The translations under genes were made by a program, and so were the position numbers. DNA of 64,000 bases from Primula veris. Lineage: Eukaryota > Streptophyta > Magnoliopsida > Ericales > Primulaceae. The notes beneath the pieces are model-generated. The model did not search any database. It was not told the origin of the DNA and was given only the letters and a program-made list of their open reading frames with translations. This document shows, in pieces, positions 11,200 to 21,621 of the stretch; positions within the stretch are counted from its first letter, which is position 1, and every line of letters begins with the position of its first letter. The stretch spans positions 32,424,126-32,488,125 of the forward strand of contig OY821747.1 of NCBI GenBank assembly GCA_963682055.1, read 5' to 3'.

Positions 11200-11759
11200 T
11201 TGTTATTATTTATCCTACTAATACTATTCCACAAACTAACAAAATAAAATAAACACGTCACATTAGGGTTTCCAATTATATATATATATATATTGTGTCA
11301 TTCTCCTAGTTTTCTTCACCAGCCTCATTTTTTATTATTTTATATCTTCTTATATAAAATTAGGGTTTCTATTTAGCAATGCCTTCGTTTCCAGGTTAGA
11401 ACTCAAACTAGGGTTTTTTTTAACCTTTTTATTCTTTTTTTCTTTTATATCTATTCTTGATTTTAGAGGACCATAAAAATCGTTGCTTTGAAATAACCAA
11501 CGAATTTTTTTCTGAATTGAAAGTTTAATAAATAAATAAAAAGTTGATTGTTGAATTCTAGATTTAGATCATTAGCCTTACTCAAATTCAATTTTCACCG
11601 TTTTGTACCCTTTTTTCGGTTTCGGACAATTCTTAGTATAAAGGGTTTTGTTATTTTTTTTGAATTGACCAACCAAATCTTTTGCTAACCTGATCTTGAT
11701 TTAGATCATTAGCTTTGATTAAATTTCTCTAAGTCAAATACTAGTTTGAAATTGTGGAG

Positions 11760-11767
<8 letters not shown>

Positions 11768-11807
<40 letters not shown>

Positions 11808-11815
11808 AATTTGCT
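11768..11815. repeat. TA microsatellite (unit 1)
   Basis: Nearly pure TA repeat after ACATACA. The same site is identical in unit 3, shorter in units 2 and 4, and longer and interrupted in unit 5 (60478-60540). Confidence 0.9.
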
Positions 11816-11819
11816 CTGC

Positions 11820-12185
11820 ATGCAAGAACGACAATGATCGACCTTGTGAATACCTATATTTGTTTGCTTTTCCGTGTAGTGATGAATTACTCGTTTAGAT
11901 ATTTGTTAATGTTTACAACATGCACAATTACTTTGTTTTTAATTGTTATACTGCTAGTTTATCCCTAGAAAGTTAGTTTTTTAAATGTTTTATCGTAAAC
12001 TGCTTGCTTTTTCTTGCCATAAGTTGATCATTTTTCAGTATTCCATAATGAAAATGATTTGTCTAACAGTCTCGCTATAGGAGGGTAGCTTTATAAAGGA
12101 AAGTACCTCTTTAGAAAAACACCCGTTATGCTTGTATAAGCTTTCTATACTGTATTTTCTTGTTGTCTTAAAAGGTGTTTTGTTT
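11820..12185 (+). repeat. Internal block R1, decayed copy of R2/R3
   Basis: It shares GACAATGATCG, the GTGTAGTGATGAATTACTC segment, ATGAAAATGATTTGTCTAAC and GAAAAACACCCGTTA in the same order as R2 (13100-13811) and R3 (15968-16600). It lacks the acidic exon. In unit 2 the block (about 22260-22500) keeps more of its left part (CCCCGTAACTC) but lacks the right part. Confidence 0.7.
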
Positions 12186-13040
12186 GACACGAGTTAAATG
12201 ATGAATCCTTGATTTAGATTATCAGTCTAGATTAAATATCTCGAGTTAAATGCTAGATCAATTTTAACCATGTTATGGAATAATTAGAGTATTAAAAAAA
12301 TATACCATTTAAAGGGTTTGGTTAAAAGAAGTTTATATAATCTTTTTTACAGAAATCTTATGCAAAATGAGAGTAAAGACAAATAACAAGCTGATGTTTT
12401 CGGGTCAGCAGGCTGATCTTGATTTAGTTTATAATGTAGAATAATTTCTCTAGTTTAATGTTAGATTCAAAGTGTAGGACTATCTATCCCTGATTCAAAG
12501 TGATGTTTCTTTAGCTCAATTTGCTCTTAAAAATGAGGTTTTGAAAGTGTTTTCGCTAACTTTTTTACCCTCAAGTTAAGGTTATAGGTTCTTGTAAACG
12601 GATATCTGATTAGGCTGCTTATGTTTATAGGTTTCTGATCGGACTTTATTCTTATTCGTATCATTGGGGCACTTGTCCCATGTTTACTACTCTTCTATAT
12701 ATTCTGCATCTAATAAAACTTTATTTCTTTATTTATATATTAGTAATTGTGGCCACGTGTTGCGTGTGCGATGTCTATAGTGCGATAAAAAAATCAAAAA
12801 TATAAGTGTGGTGATGATACAATTATGTGAAAAGTAAAAAAAAAATGATAGAATATAAGATGAGAATACTCAAAAAAAAATTGGGTGGTTAAATATGAAG
12901 AAATAGTGTTATTTTCTATTATTTATGAAAGTATGGTTATATGCTAATTAATAAAAGGGTGTAGAAGTATTTTTGGAAAAAAATGGTAAAATTTGGCAAC
13001 CTCAAAAATTTTGGCTTGACTTACTATAATAATATGATAT

Positions 13041-13082
<42 letters not shown>

Positions 13083-13099
13083 TTCAAATACTACTAATG

Positions 13100-13811
13100 A
13101 GTAATGATTACAATTTAAGGGGATTTACAAATACCCGAGGGGGGAATTACAATTAATACCCTTAATGCAATTTGTTACTCGTAACCCCGTAATAAAAAAA
13201 GACGTGGCAGACAATGATTGGCCTCGTTACATATCTAGACTTGTTTGTTTTTTTTTGTGTAGTGATGAATTACTCATTTAGATATGTGTTTGCCATTATT
13301 GAAAATACTGTCTTTTTCTGTCCTGCATTTTCAAGAATATGTTTAGGTTTTCTTTTTTCCGCCACACTCATCTCTTATTACTTGTCGTGTTTTTACTCCC
13401 TACCTAAAACGAAAATGATTTGTCTAACGGTCATGCTATCTTCTAAGAGTTTTGCTTTGTACAGGATGGAACCTTTTTCCTACCTTAGATTTAGGAAAAC
13501 ACCCGTTACGTTTATGTATGCTTTATATACTGAAGTTACTCGTTGACTAAAAAGATGTTTTTTTTCCGTAATGGGTGACAGTTACCACCATAAAAATAGA
13601 TGTTGCTGGTGTGGAAGAGGCAGAAGGTACAGACGACGAGGATGAAGCGGAAAATCAGCTAGAGGCATATTTCTTCAAGCGAATAAGTGACTTACCAGAT
13701 AAAGGTAACATTTCTTTCCCAGAGTATAATTATTCTCACTTGCCTCAAACTTCTAAAGTATGTGTAATGTTAATGAATGCGAAAGGACAAATGTTAATCT
13801 TCTTAACCTAA
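13100..13811 (+). repeat. Internal block R2 (unit 1)
   Basis: A direct repeat of R3 at 15968-16600. Both run from TACAATTTAAGGGG and TTTACAAATACCC through TCTAGACTTGTTTG and GAAAATGATTTGTCTAACG to the acidic exon. R2 and R3 flank the ARF-like exon and the Alfin-like gene. Counterparts are about 23330-24041, 37441-38152, 47700-48410 and 61825-62536. Confidence 0.8.
13575..13704 (+). other. Acidic exon-like ORF, copy A of unit 1
   Basis: An open frame of about 43 codons: a basic/aliphatic start (VTTIKIDVAGVEE), an acidic run (GTDDEDEAE), then YFFKRISDLPDKG. It ends AAAG|GTAACA, a good splice donor. The frame shows coding-like evolution: against copy B (16415), several differences fall in third positions and the frame stays open. 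RISDLPD resembles the opening of plant F-box domains, but nothing downstream continues one. The parent gene is not recognised. No start ATG in frame is needed if this is an internal exon. Confidence 0.45.
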
Positions 13812-15013
13812 CCAAGACAACCCTATTTAGTATTCTTATCATACCTGAGTTTTGAAGGGTGTCCTTCAGTCCTTCACATCACATTTATTTTTGTTGAGTA
13901 TTTACCAGAAAGAGTTATAAAATTCCGTGTTACTGTTTTCAATTTTCCTAAATCCTTCGAACTGTGCAAGCAGACCAGCTCTTTTCAAACTTTCAAAACT
14001 ATTGCTATTTTGATTTATTTTCCTTAAACATTCAAATTCATGTGCCATGTTAGATATTTATATGTGTGTGCGTGTGTGTATTCATTATCCATGATATTCC
14101 CTGTATTCCCTTTTACTCGTGTTCCTGTTTTTTTCTTAGTGCTTATTATCATTGCGATAAGGATGGTTACGAACAAATTTGATTACTAGTTCAAAAGTTA
14201 GTTTTCTTAAAGCATAAACCCAACTCCAAACTTCATGAATTATAATATATGATATAGAGATTTATCTCAGTCTCCTCAGAACCATGTCTACGTTACATGA
14301 AGTATGTTTATGTTTTGCCTTTCCACAAAGCCGTTAGGAACAAGTATGTTTCTTTTTAATCTTCTAATTTGAAGAAATGAAACAAGTATGTTTGTATGTT
14401 TATGTTCTGCCTTTCTTTCTTTTGCTATATATGTATGTTATTAGAGTTTCTCACTTATCTGTAAAAGTTCAGTAGCTCACACATATATATTAGTTTTGAG
14501 TGTGTTTGAAAAGGATTATTTTGCTTCCACAAGGTTATTTGGAACATGCATGTTTCTTTTTAATTTTATTATTTGAAGAAATAAAACATGTAGTATGTTT
14601 TTTTCTTGAAAAAGATAAGAAGTATGTTTTTATATTTGTTTATGTTTTGCCTTTTTTTTGCTATCTATGTATATTGTTAAAGCTCCTCAATTATCTGTCA
14701 AAAGACTCAAAGCTCACACATATATATTAATTAGGGTGTGTTTGATAAGGATTATCTTGCTTCCTAATTTCCTATGATCTCTTTCTTTTTGATCCCATAT
14801 CTATGTATGTTGTTAGAGTTTCACAATTGTCTGTCAAAACTCACTCATATAGTTTACAATGTGTTTGATTAGGATTATCTTGCTTCCTAATTAGTAATTT
14901 CTTACGATCTCTTTTTTTCTTTCGCATATCTATGTATGTTGTCGTTAACATGATTCGTGTTTTTCTTCTAAATTTATGGGCAAAAAAAGGAATAAATTAT
15001 TTTCTATTTGCAG
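13812..15013. other. Intron-like region between acidic exon and ARF-like exon
   Basis: T-rich sequence with no coding match. A word of TTTGA(A/T)AAGGATTAT(C/T)TTGCTTCC type recurs near 14505, 14738 and 14866, each 60-100 bp after a ATCTATGTATGTTGTTAGAG-like segment, so the stretch at 14440-14960 is a loose tandem array. It ends in TTTGCAG, a splice acceptor. Confidence 0.55.
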
Positions 15014-15109
15014 CTACAGGATTCAACAAATCAAGAGCTCAATCATCAAGATCCTCTATTTAACCTTCCTTCAAAGATCCTATGCAGAGTCATCAACATT
15101 TCTTTAAAG
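15014..15109 (+). pseudogene. Auxin response factor-like exon (unit 1)
   Basis: A 96-nt open exon between TTTGCAG and AAAG|GTTACC. It encodes 32 residues whose second half, [18 protein letters not shown], closely matches the start of the ARF B3 region, where a [F/N]LPSKILCRVxNVxL motif follows an ASTNQ stretch (here DSTNQELNHQ). ARFs are transcription factors that bind auxin response elements. No other ARF exon was found on either side, so this is an isolated gene fragment. Confidence 0.68.
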
Positions 15110-15137
15110 GTTACCATTATGCGTTCACACTGAGATA

Positions 15138-15898
15138 ATAGAGGAGGTGATCGGTAAGCAAAGTGTTGGTGATGTGTTCAATGATTTCAAGGGGAGAAGA
15201 GCTGCTCTGATCAAAGCTCTCACCGATGAGGTGGACGAGTTTTTTTTGAAGTGCAGTCCAGAGAGGGAAAATCTGTGCTTATTTGGGTTTCCAAATGGGA
15301 CTTGGGAAGTGAAAATGCCCAGAGACGAGGCCCCGCCTGAGCGTCCCGAGCCAGCTGTGGGCATAAACTTTGCAAGGGATGGTCCAGACCGCAAGGAGTG
15401 GATATGCTTTGTGGCAAGACATTCTGATTGTTGGTTGAAGGCTGTTGCCTGTTATTTCGGTTCCCGAGCCAGATGATGAATAATCTCCCAACTATATTTG
15501 AAGTTGTGAAGATGGAGCCAGAACAACGAGCGAGAATTGCTCATCGCATCAAATCCTCCTCAAGCAAGAAAATGTCCCACAAGTCCGAGCAGCATGAGTC
15601 GGTGAAGAGGCTGAATAAAGTAGAGAGGAGAGAAGAGCAGGAGGGAGATGATGAAAATGGACAAAATGTAAATCTGTGTAGTGCTTGTGGCGATGACTAT
15701 GCCGATGACTACAGCAGAGAGTTTTGGATTTGCTGTGACATGTGCGAAAGGTGGTACCATGAAAAGTGTGTGAAGATATCTCCTATAAGAGCCGCACGTA
15801 TTGATAAGTACATGTGCCCTAACTGCACCACCAAGGTATTGATAAGTACATGTGCCCTAACTGCACCAGCAAGAGGGCTATGGTCTAAAGTTTATTAG
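15138..15898 (+). pseudogene. Alfin1-like PHD protein pseudogene, copy 1
   Basis: Alfin1-like proteins are plant nuclear PHD-finger proteins that read H3K4me3. The first frame (15138-15476) is the Alfin N-terminal domain: [62 protein letters not shown], then a stop. About a dozen residues that normally follow YFGAR are missing, and the protein resumes in another frame at 15473 ([10 protein letters not shown]). A basic/acidic linker follows, then a PHD finger with all C4HC3 ligands (CSAC, CCDMC, H-x2-C, CPNC). A 38-bp tandem duplication shifts the frame after CPNCTTK, and the ORF ends at 15898. The expected start codon is ATA (15138-15140), where copies 2, 4 and 5 have ATG. The gene has no introns, unlike known multi-exon family members, which suggests a retrocopy. 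Confidence 0.92.
15798..15873 (+). repeat. 38-bp tandem duplication at the end of the PHD finger (copy 1)
   Basis: GTATTGATAAGTACATGTGC and 18 further bases occur at 15798-15835 and again at 15836-15873, with one mismatch (ACCACC/ACCAGC). The second copy reads through to AAGAGGGCTATGGTCTAA, the original C-terminus (KRAMV, stop), but out of frame. Counterparts are 26004-26079, 40139-40214 and 50373-50448. Confidence 0.95.
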
Positions 15899-15967
15899 GT
15901 TCTGGATTTAAATAAAGTAGTTGATTAGTATTCAATAGTTTTAAACTGAACTATGAGAAATTGGTGA

Positions 15968-16600
15968 GTACAATTTAAGGGGCTTTACAAATACCCAGGA
16001 GGAATTACGATTATACCCGTAATGCAATTTATTCCTCATAACTCCGTAATGAAAACAGACGTGACCGACAATGATCGTGCTTGTTACATATCTAGACTTG
16101 TTTGCTTTTTCATGTAGTGATCATAAATTACTCATTAGTTCTTTGTTTGCCATTATTGAAAATGCTATCTTTTTTGTCCTCCATTATCAAGAATATGTTT
16201 GTCTTCTTTTTTCCACCGCACTCATCCCTTATTCCTTGTCATCTTTTTACTGCCTACCTAAAACGAAAATGATTTGTCTAACGACCCTACTATCTTCTAA
16301 AAGGGTAGCTTTGTACAGGAAAGAACATTTTTCCTTGCCCTATATTTAGGAAAACACTAAGCTTTTTATACTGAAGTTACTCGTTGACTAAAATGATGTT
16401 TTTTTTCAAAATGAGTGACAGTTACCAACATAAAAAAAGAGGTTGCTGGTGTGGAAGAGGCAGAAGGTACAGACGACGAGGACGAAGCAGAAAAGCAGCT
16501 AGAGACATATTTCTTAAAGCGGATAAGTGATTTACCAGATAAAGGTAGCGTTTCTTTCCCAAAGTATTATAACTATTCTCACTCTCTCCCAAGTATGTGA
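15968..16600 (+). repeat. Internal block R3 (unit 1)
   Basis: Second full copy of R2, here downstream of the Alfin-like gene and more diverged in its first half. Counterparts are about 26174-26810, 40309-40941 and 50543-51179. Confidence 0.8.
16415..16544 (+). other. Acidic exon-like ORF, copy B of unit 1
   Basis: Same frame as copy A, with KKEVAGVEEAEGTDDEDEAE, then QLETYFLKRISDLPDKG and donor AAAG|GTAGCG. Several substitutions relative to copy A are synonymous. Another frame here is Arg-rich and is taken as a shadow. Confidence 0.42.
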
Positions 16601-16609
16601 ATTTCACTT

Positions 16610-19600
16610 GATGTTATACTCACATAGATTATAACTCCTCTAATGAATCTTTTGATTGCAGTTAAACTTGTGTTTTAGTGGCAGTTTATGCAACATGGAG
16701 GACAATTTAGAAATTTCTTGTTCTTATGTGTATGTAGCATAACATACTAACACACATGGTTTTATTTTGATGCCTCACTGGATTTCTTCAATAGCTATGA
16801 TGCAGAAATTGGGTTTGATTAATGGACATCTAAGCAGTGTTAAGCAAATTATTTTGAAGATTTTCCCTCTGTAGTCTTGTTTTGGATGTATTAATCAGCG
16901 TAATGTTTTACATATTCATTACATGCTTATAATATTAATGGTTTTTGAAAAAGGTTTCCTAGTTCGAGTAATCATTTTCTTCTTCGCTAATTTGAGAATC
17001 GTATTGAGGAATAGGTTAGCTCTGAACTATTTGCTGTAATAGTGGTATTTACTTTGATAATTGGTAACTGGTGAAAATGATTCCATTGGATTCCAACTAA
17101 ACTAATATTGAGTGGATTGGTTTATATACTTCCACCATTGCCATATTTGACAAAAAGCTTAACGTACAACATCTTCTTGATTAAGATGTTGAAGATCGTG
17201 AAGTATACAGATTTAACAATCTAACAAAAACACTAACATTGCTCTATGTATTTCCCAAGTAGAATTTGTAGTTAAAAAGTATCATTGAAATATTGTTTGC
17301 ATCGTCTGCCTTTGTTTTTTTCTAATGTAATCGCTAAAGTTTTCCTGCTGCATTTAGGTGTTTTGACATTAGTCCAAGCCCTATTTTCCTGTATTTTCAA
17401 GAGAGGGAAAAGAGATTTCTGAAGCCGCAGTCGCCACCTTCTCTCCATTTTTACTGCAGGTAAGTTTTCCTTTCTGAAATAATTTGTCTTGGTTTACCTT
17501 TATTAAAAAAAACCTTTCCCTGGATGGAGAAGCAAAATGTTTTTTGTTGGTTGAGGAGTTTCATGTCTTCAGTGGACATATGATGAAACCAACCCATTCA
17601 GTAACAATTTTTCCTTCACAATTATTTTCAAAAAATGAAAACTTCCAAATGGATCTTAATGCTTTTTTTTTTTTACTGTGAGTAGCTCCCAATAGTATTT
17701 TATGTCATGAGGATTATCTGAAACACATACCATTCATGATCTAATATTTAAACAAAGAATATATAGTAGACTCGTTATCGCATTTTTTTTTTTACAAAGA
17801 TTATCAGAGAGTTTCTTTCCAATGAAAATTTTAAAATACTTACAGGAATTGACATATATTAATTGTTTAACCTACCTCAAGTGCGGACTCTATCACGAAA
17901 TTTTGTACCTACTATCCTCTCTTACAAGATCGTGATTTTCATCCTTGGTCAGGTTATATTGGTCCGGTTTTAACATGAAGTGGATGGACATATGCTACCG
18001 TCATCCCGAATTTCTTTATGCCATAGAAAACAATAAATAGCGATTCACATAAAGTAAATCGACTCATTTTTGGAGTTGTGGTTTTGTTTATGTGGCAGTA
18101 CTGCAGTTTTCTGAATCAAGGATATATGATGCCACACTTGCAAAATTAGGTGAATAACTTTTGAAAAGGGATCAAGACTTTTTCAAAATTCTACGAATGA
18201 TGCAACTCTATGACCAGTATGCTCCGGGCTTTTGTGGATGTGGGTCGAGATAGAACAACATCGTACTCCCTAGTTTGTTAAACTATTGCCCGGTCGAGCC
18301 AGGGATGAGAAATGAAGGGATGCATTAAAAAAAAGGAACAAAGAGATTAAATTCAAACTAAAATTTGAACTGCTCAACTGCAGGGAATTCAATGACAACT
18401 CTTTCAATTTTATCTACAAGTTTTGCAGATTTTAAAGAATCTATTTATTTTGTACATACTATAACATACGTCTAAAAGTGAGTGAGATAAAAAGGGGCAG
18501 GAAAGATAGAGAGAAGAGAGATGAGAAAATATGAACACTGATTTTGTATCTAACAAAATTAATGTTCATAAAATTGGTAAATTGTACAAAAAATGTAGAC
18601 TAGCAATTCACTTACAAAACCTGCTAAATGATCCATTTGCCAACATGCTCATCTAAGATGGCAAATAGATGGCTTATTAAAACTCTCATGCGAGCTCGTC
18701 GGGACAATTTCAAACTTTCAAAACAAGAAACCTATTAGATGTATGACAGGATGCGTGCAAGTAAGGCACATTTTTTCAATTCGTAGTTTGTCCTTCTGAA
18801 GTCGACGTACCGACAGACCTATAAGATTATGATCACTAATGTACTCGGGAATATCTTAATAATAAACATATTATAACAAATTAAAGTGACATTATACGAT
18901 TGAATATATACCATACAAGAGAATAATTTTCATCCATTGCAAATTTTTCAGTTAAATGTTTTTTTTAGCAAGACAATACAACAACTACAACTGTAGGACG
19001 AAGAGAAAGGACCGAGAGGTCTCCCATTCCTATCTACTTCGTTCCGTTTTAAATAACTATAATTGCTTAATCATAAGTAACATGTCTTGGGAAACAAATT
19101 CTGAGACTGAAATTTTACGTTATTTGATTTCATTTCAAACGATTTTGATGGGTCGAGTGTTACATCCTCGCAACTCTTATCAAGAAAAGCATCATATTCC
19201 AGAGCGAAAAAGCTTGCCTCATTGTAACCTTTACATTGGGGAACATCTTGGAAAACTACTGAGCATAAAAATAAAAATTCTTAAAAATTAGCTTAGTTGA
19301 TCGTTGTTTGGTTTTGTTCGGTTGAGTAGAATTTAGAAAATTAGCATTGTTAATGTGCTCTAATTCATCTAAATTATCATAAATGTAGCCAGGTGGATCC
19401 CATGAGAAATAGGGCGTTAAATGACAACAATTCCCATGAAATATATTAGTTATGGGTTTTATTAGTTTACAAGAGTTTTTCCCTAGTTTCTTATTTATCT
19501 ACGCCTCTTAAATAAAACAAAGAAAGTATTTCTTTATAAACCGCATGCACATAATTTCCGCGATGGCTTCATTTTGCTCCCTTTAAAAGCAACTTCTACT

Positions 19601-19806
19601 CGTATCCTTAATGTGAGGGGTTTCTTAGATCAACTGTCATGCTTCATGGGCATAGAGAAGAAAGCGGAAAATCTAATTATTGATCACTCGATAAACAAGT
19701 AACATTAGTACATTTCAGTTGACACTTCACTTTGCGATCAGACTTATTAAAATGCATATATAACAATGTAAAATATAAGCAACAGAAGCAGTTGCATAAC
19801 TGATAA
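16610..19806. other. Non-coding 3' part of unit 1
   Basis: No recognisable gene. 16610-18328 aligns with unit 2 (26820-28544). The two units then diverge completely after GAAGGGATG(C/T)ATTAAA. 18329-19806 occurs only in units 1 and 3. A 111-codon open frame at 18956-19291 has no recognisable motif and is probably chance. The stretch near 17358-17459 has AG and GTAAGT at its edges but stops in every frame. Confidence 0.5.
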
Positions 19807-20247
19807 TCAATTCTCATCATCATCATTGTCAGTGTTGGGTGAGACAAAGCTTTCGACATAGTAAGTGAGTGTATCATGGATTGACAGATCAGTCGAAAAA
19901 TTACCGATTTTGGGAAATCTTAATGTACCATTAGTTGGATTGTAAATACCCAATGACCGCCTATACTTCATCACGATTTCACCAGTCATGTTAAAACAGA
20001 AAAAAGGGGAATAAGGTATATTTTGCGGGCCGTGAGAATACGGAATTGTGTACAACTTTGTCCATGAATCCGCCTTACCATATTCTCTCATAACCCATAC
20101 ATCAACGCTAATTTTCTGTGTTGAATCATGAAATTGGCAGAATATGGAAAGACAATCTTGCAAAACACCCAAACTCAAATACGTCAAAATAATGTCACCA
20201 TAATCAGGCTGTGATATTCGATCGAAAGTCTCTTTTTCCCCACTAAG
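19807..20247 (-). pseudogene. F-box-associated domain gene fragment, 5'-truncated (unit 1)
   Basis: The minus-strand frame runs from inside the unit junction to a stop at 19807. It contains DRISQPDYGD, LGVLQDCLSIF, DVWVMREYGKADSWTKLYTI, then GEIVMKYRRSLGIYNPTNGT, the typical order of the F-box-associated (FBA) domain of plant F-box proteins, which binds SCF substrates. The N-terminal F-box and the first half of the FBA domain are missing because the homology ends at the unit 1/unit 2 boundary near 20248. The frame stays open across the junction to about 20283. The end is acidic (DNDDDEN). No start ATG exists, so it is a fragment. Confidence 0.85.
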
Positions 20248-21166
20248 GGCGATATGAGAGCCGCATAGAGCATTCGAGTTGCTTTAATATAAAATTAATT
20301 TTCCCCACTAAATCGAGTAAAATAAAATATGGTAATGGGTAAAATTTAATTGTAAAATTGAAAGTACATATTATGGTTGAATAGTTTAATGATACAAAAA
20401 TGTTTTTAAATTAGACCTCTAATAAAGAATCATTTGCTGATTAATCACTTAGCATGAAACTATATTTAAAATTGAAAGTACATTGTTTTAAAATAAGGGG
20501 GAAACGGGCGGAAAAAGTATACTATTGTTAAGTAGGAGCTAAAATAAGGGGATATGTATTCAAATGACCATACATTGTTTTAAAATGGGTGAAAAGGTTT
20601 TTTAATTACTTGCATTGTTTTCAAATGACCATGAACTGTTTCCAAACAACCATATGTTGTTTAGATTTAGACTACAGTACGGTGCGAACTCTTTTGTTGT
20701 AGGGTCATTGTCGTATTTTTGTCTTTTTAGACCGTTCTTGAAGTAATCCAAATTAATTTTTAACGTTTATTTATTTATTTAGTGATTTTTTGAAACAGTC
20801 TACTTGCGAGTGCGAGTGCGACTATTCATTATTATATGGTAGTCATAAAATCGTTGTGATGTTGCGATAGGTATACGTTCCCTAGTTACACATGTCGTAC
20901 TTTTGCCTACGCATCGATGAACTGATCAACATGGAAAAAAACGTTTTTATGTTCTTAAACAATATGTTTCGTTCTGATAATGTAAATACATCTATCTCAA
21001 GTATACTGGGTTGACTTTTATTTTATACTTTAATGCAATTTCAGTTATAAATGAACATAATTTTTTTTAGTAATATTTTGTATACATGCTTTTCAAATTA
21101 ACTTAATAAATGAGAATAATTTTTCGAGATGAGCCGAAAATGTTAAGACGGACAACGATATAGGTC

Positions 21167-21457
21167 ATGTTTGTTTGCGGTATAAGAGATGTTATATTAT
21201 TATTAGTACCGTGAGACTCACGTTATATCCTGTTTGTTTACACAAATTGTATTCGGTATTATATAAGTTATGTTACTAATTATACTACATTTTATTATAA
21301 GAAAGTATAACTAATAACACATATATGTCATGTTTGTTTGCAGAATAGTATAATGAGTTATAATTTGTAACTCTATCAGTAATTATACCATCTTATTAGC
21401 ATAGAATAGAATATCTAGTATAATTAGTATATCACCTTTTATATCACAAACAAACAT
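21167..21457. mobile_element. MITE with inverted repeats (unit 2)
   Basis: Same arms as in unit 1, with more differences in the interior. Just to its right the sequence keeps ACTAACGGGTCATACACT, a stretch absent from units 1, 3 and 5. Confidence 0.62.
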
Positions 21458-21587
21458 TTGTTATTATTTATCCCACTAATACTATTCCACAAACTAACGG
21501 GTCATACACTATTTAACAATAAATAATAATGAATAAGTAACGAAAATAAACACCAAAATAAAATAAAAACGTCACACTAGGGTTTCC

Positions 21588-21590
<3 letters not shown>

Positions 21591-21620
<30 letters not shown>
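21591..21620. repeat. TA microsatellite, 30 bp (unit 2)
   Basis: Pure TA tract between GGTTTCCAAT and CTGTGTCATT. The same tract is 58 bp in unit 4. It accounts for the whole length difference between the two 24.3-kb copies. Confidence 0.95.

Positions 21621-21621
<1 letters not shown>

Larger units (their letters stand above)
10010..20248. repeat. Array unit 1
   Basis: The unit opens GATATGAGAGCCGCATAGAG, and the same words open unit 2 at 20251 and unit 4 at 44592. Its contents in order are a MITE, TA microsatellite, decayed block R1, block R2 with the acidic exon, ARF-like exon, Alfin-like pseudogene, block R3 and a truncated F-box gene. It differs from unit 2 by many substitutions and small indels. 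From about 10975 onward it shows no noticed difference from unit 3. Confidence 0.85.

Noticed and set aside
14500..14730. ORF with LLPQGYLEHA, resembling the ARF motif FPQGH-x-EQ upstream of the ARF-like exon
   Set aside because: The segment is one copy of a local T-rich repeat (GGATTATTTTGCTTCC), no other ARF N-terminal residue is present, and there are no splice sites in the right phase.
15279..15491. Minus-strand ORFs over the Alfin-like gene in every unit
   Set aside because: Shadows of the coding frame, with no recognisable domain.
17358..17459. Exon-like stretch between TTTAG and GTAAGT
   Set aside because: All three frames contain stops, so only the splice-like edges support it.
18956..19291. 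111-codon ORF in units 1 and 3
   Set aside because: No motif, atypical composition and no splice or start context; identity between the two copies only reflects the recent duplication.
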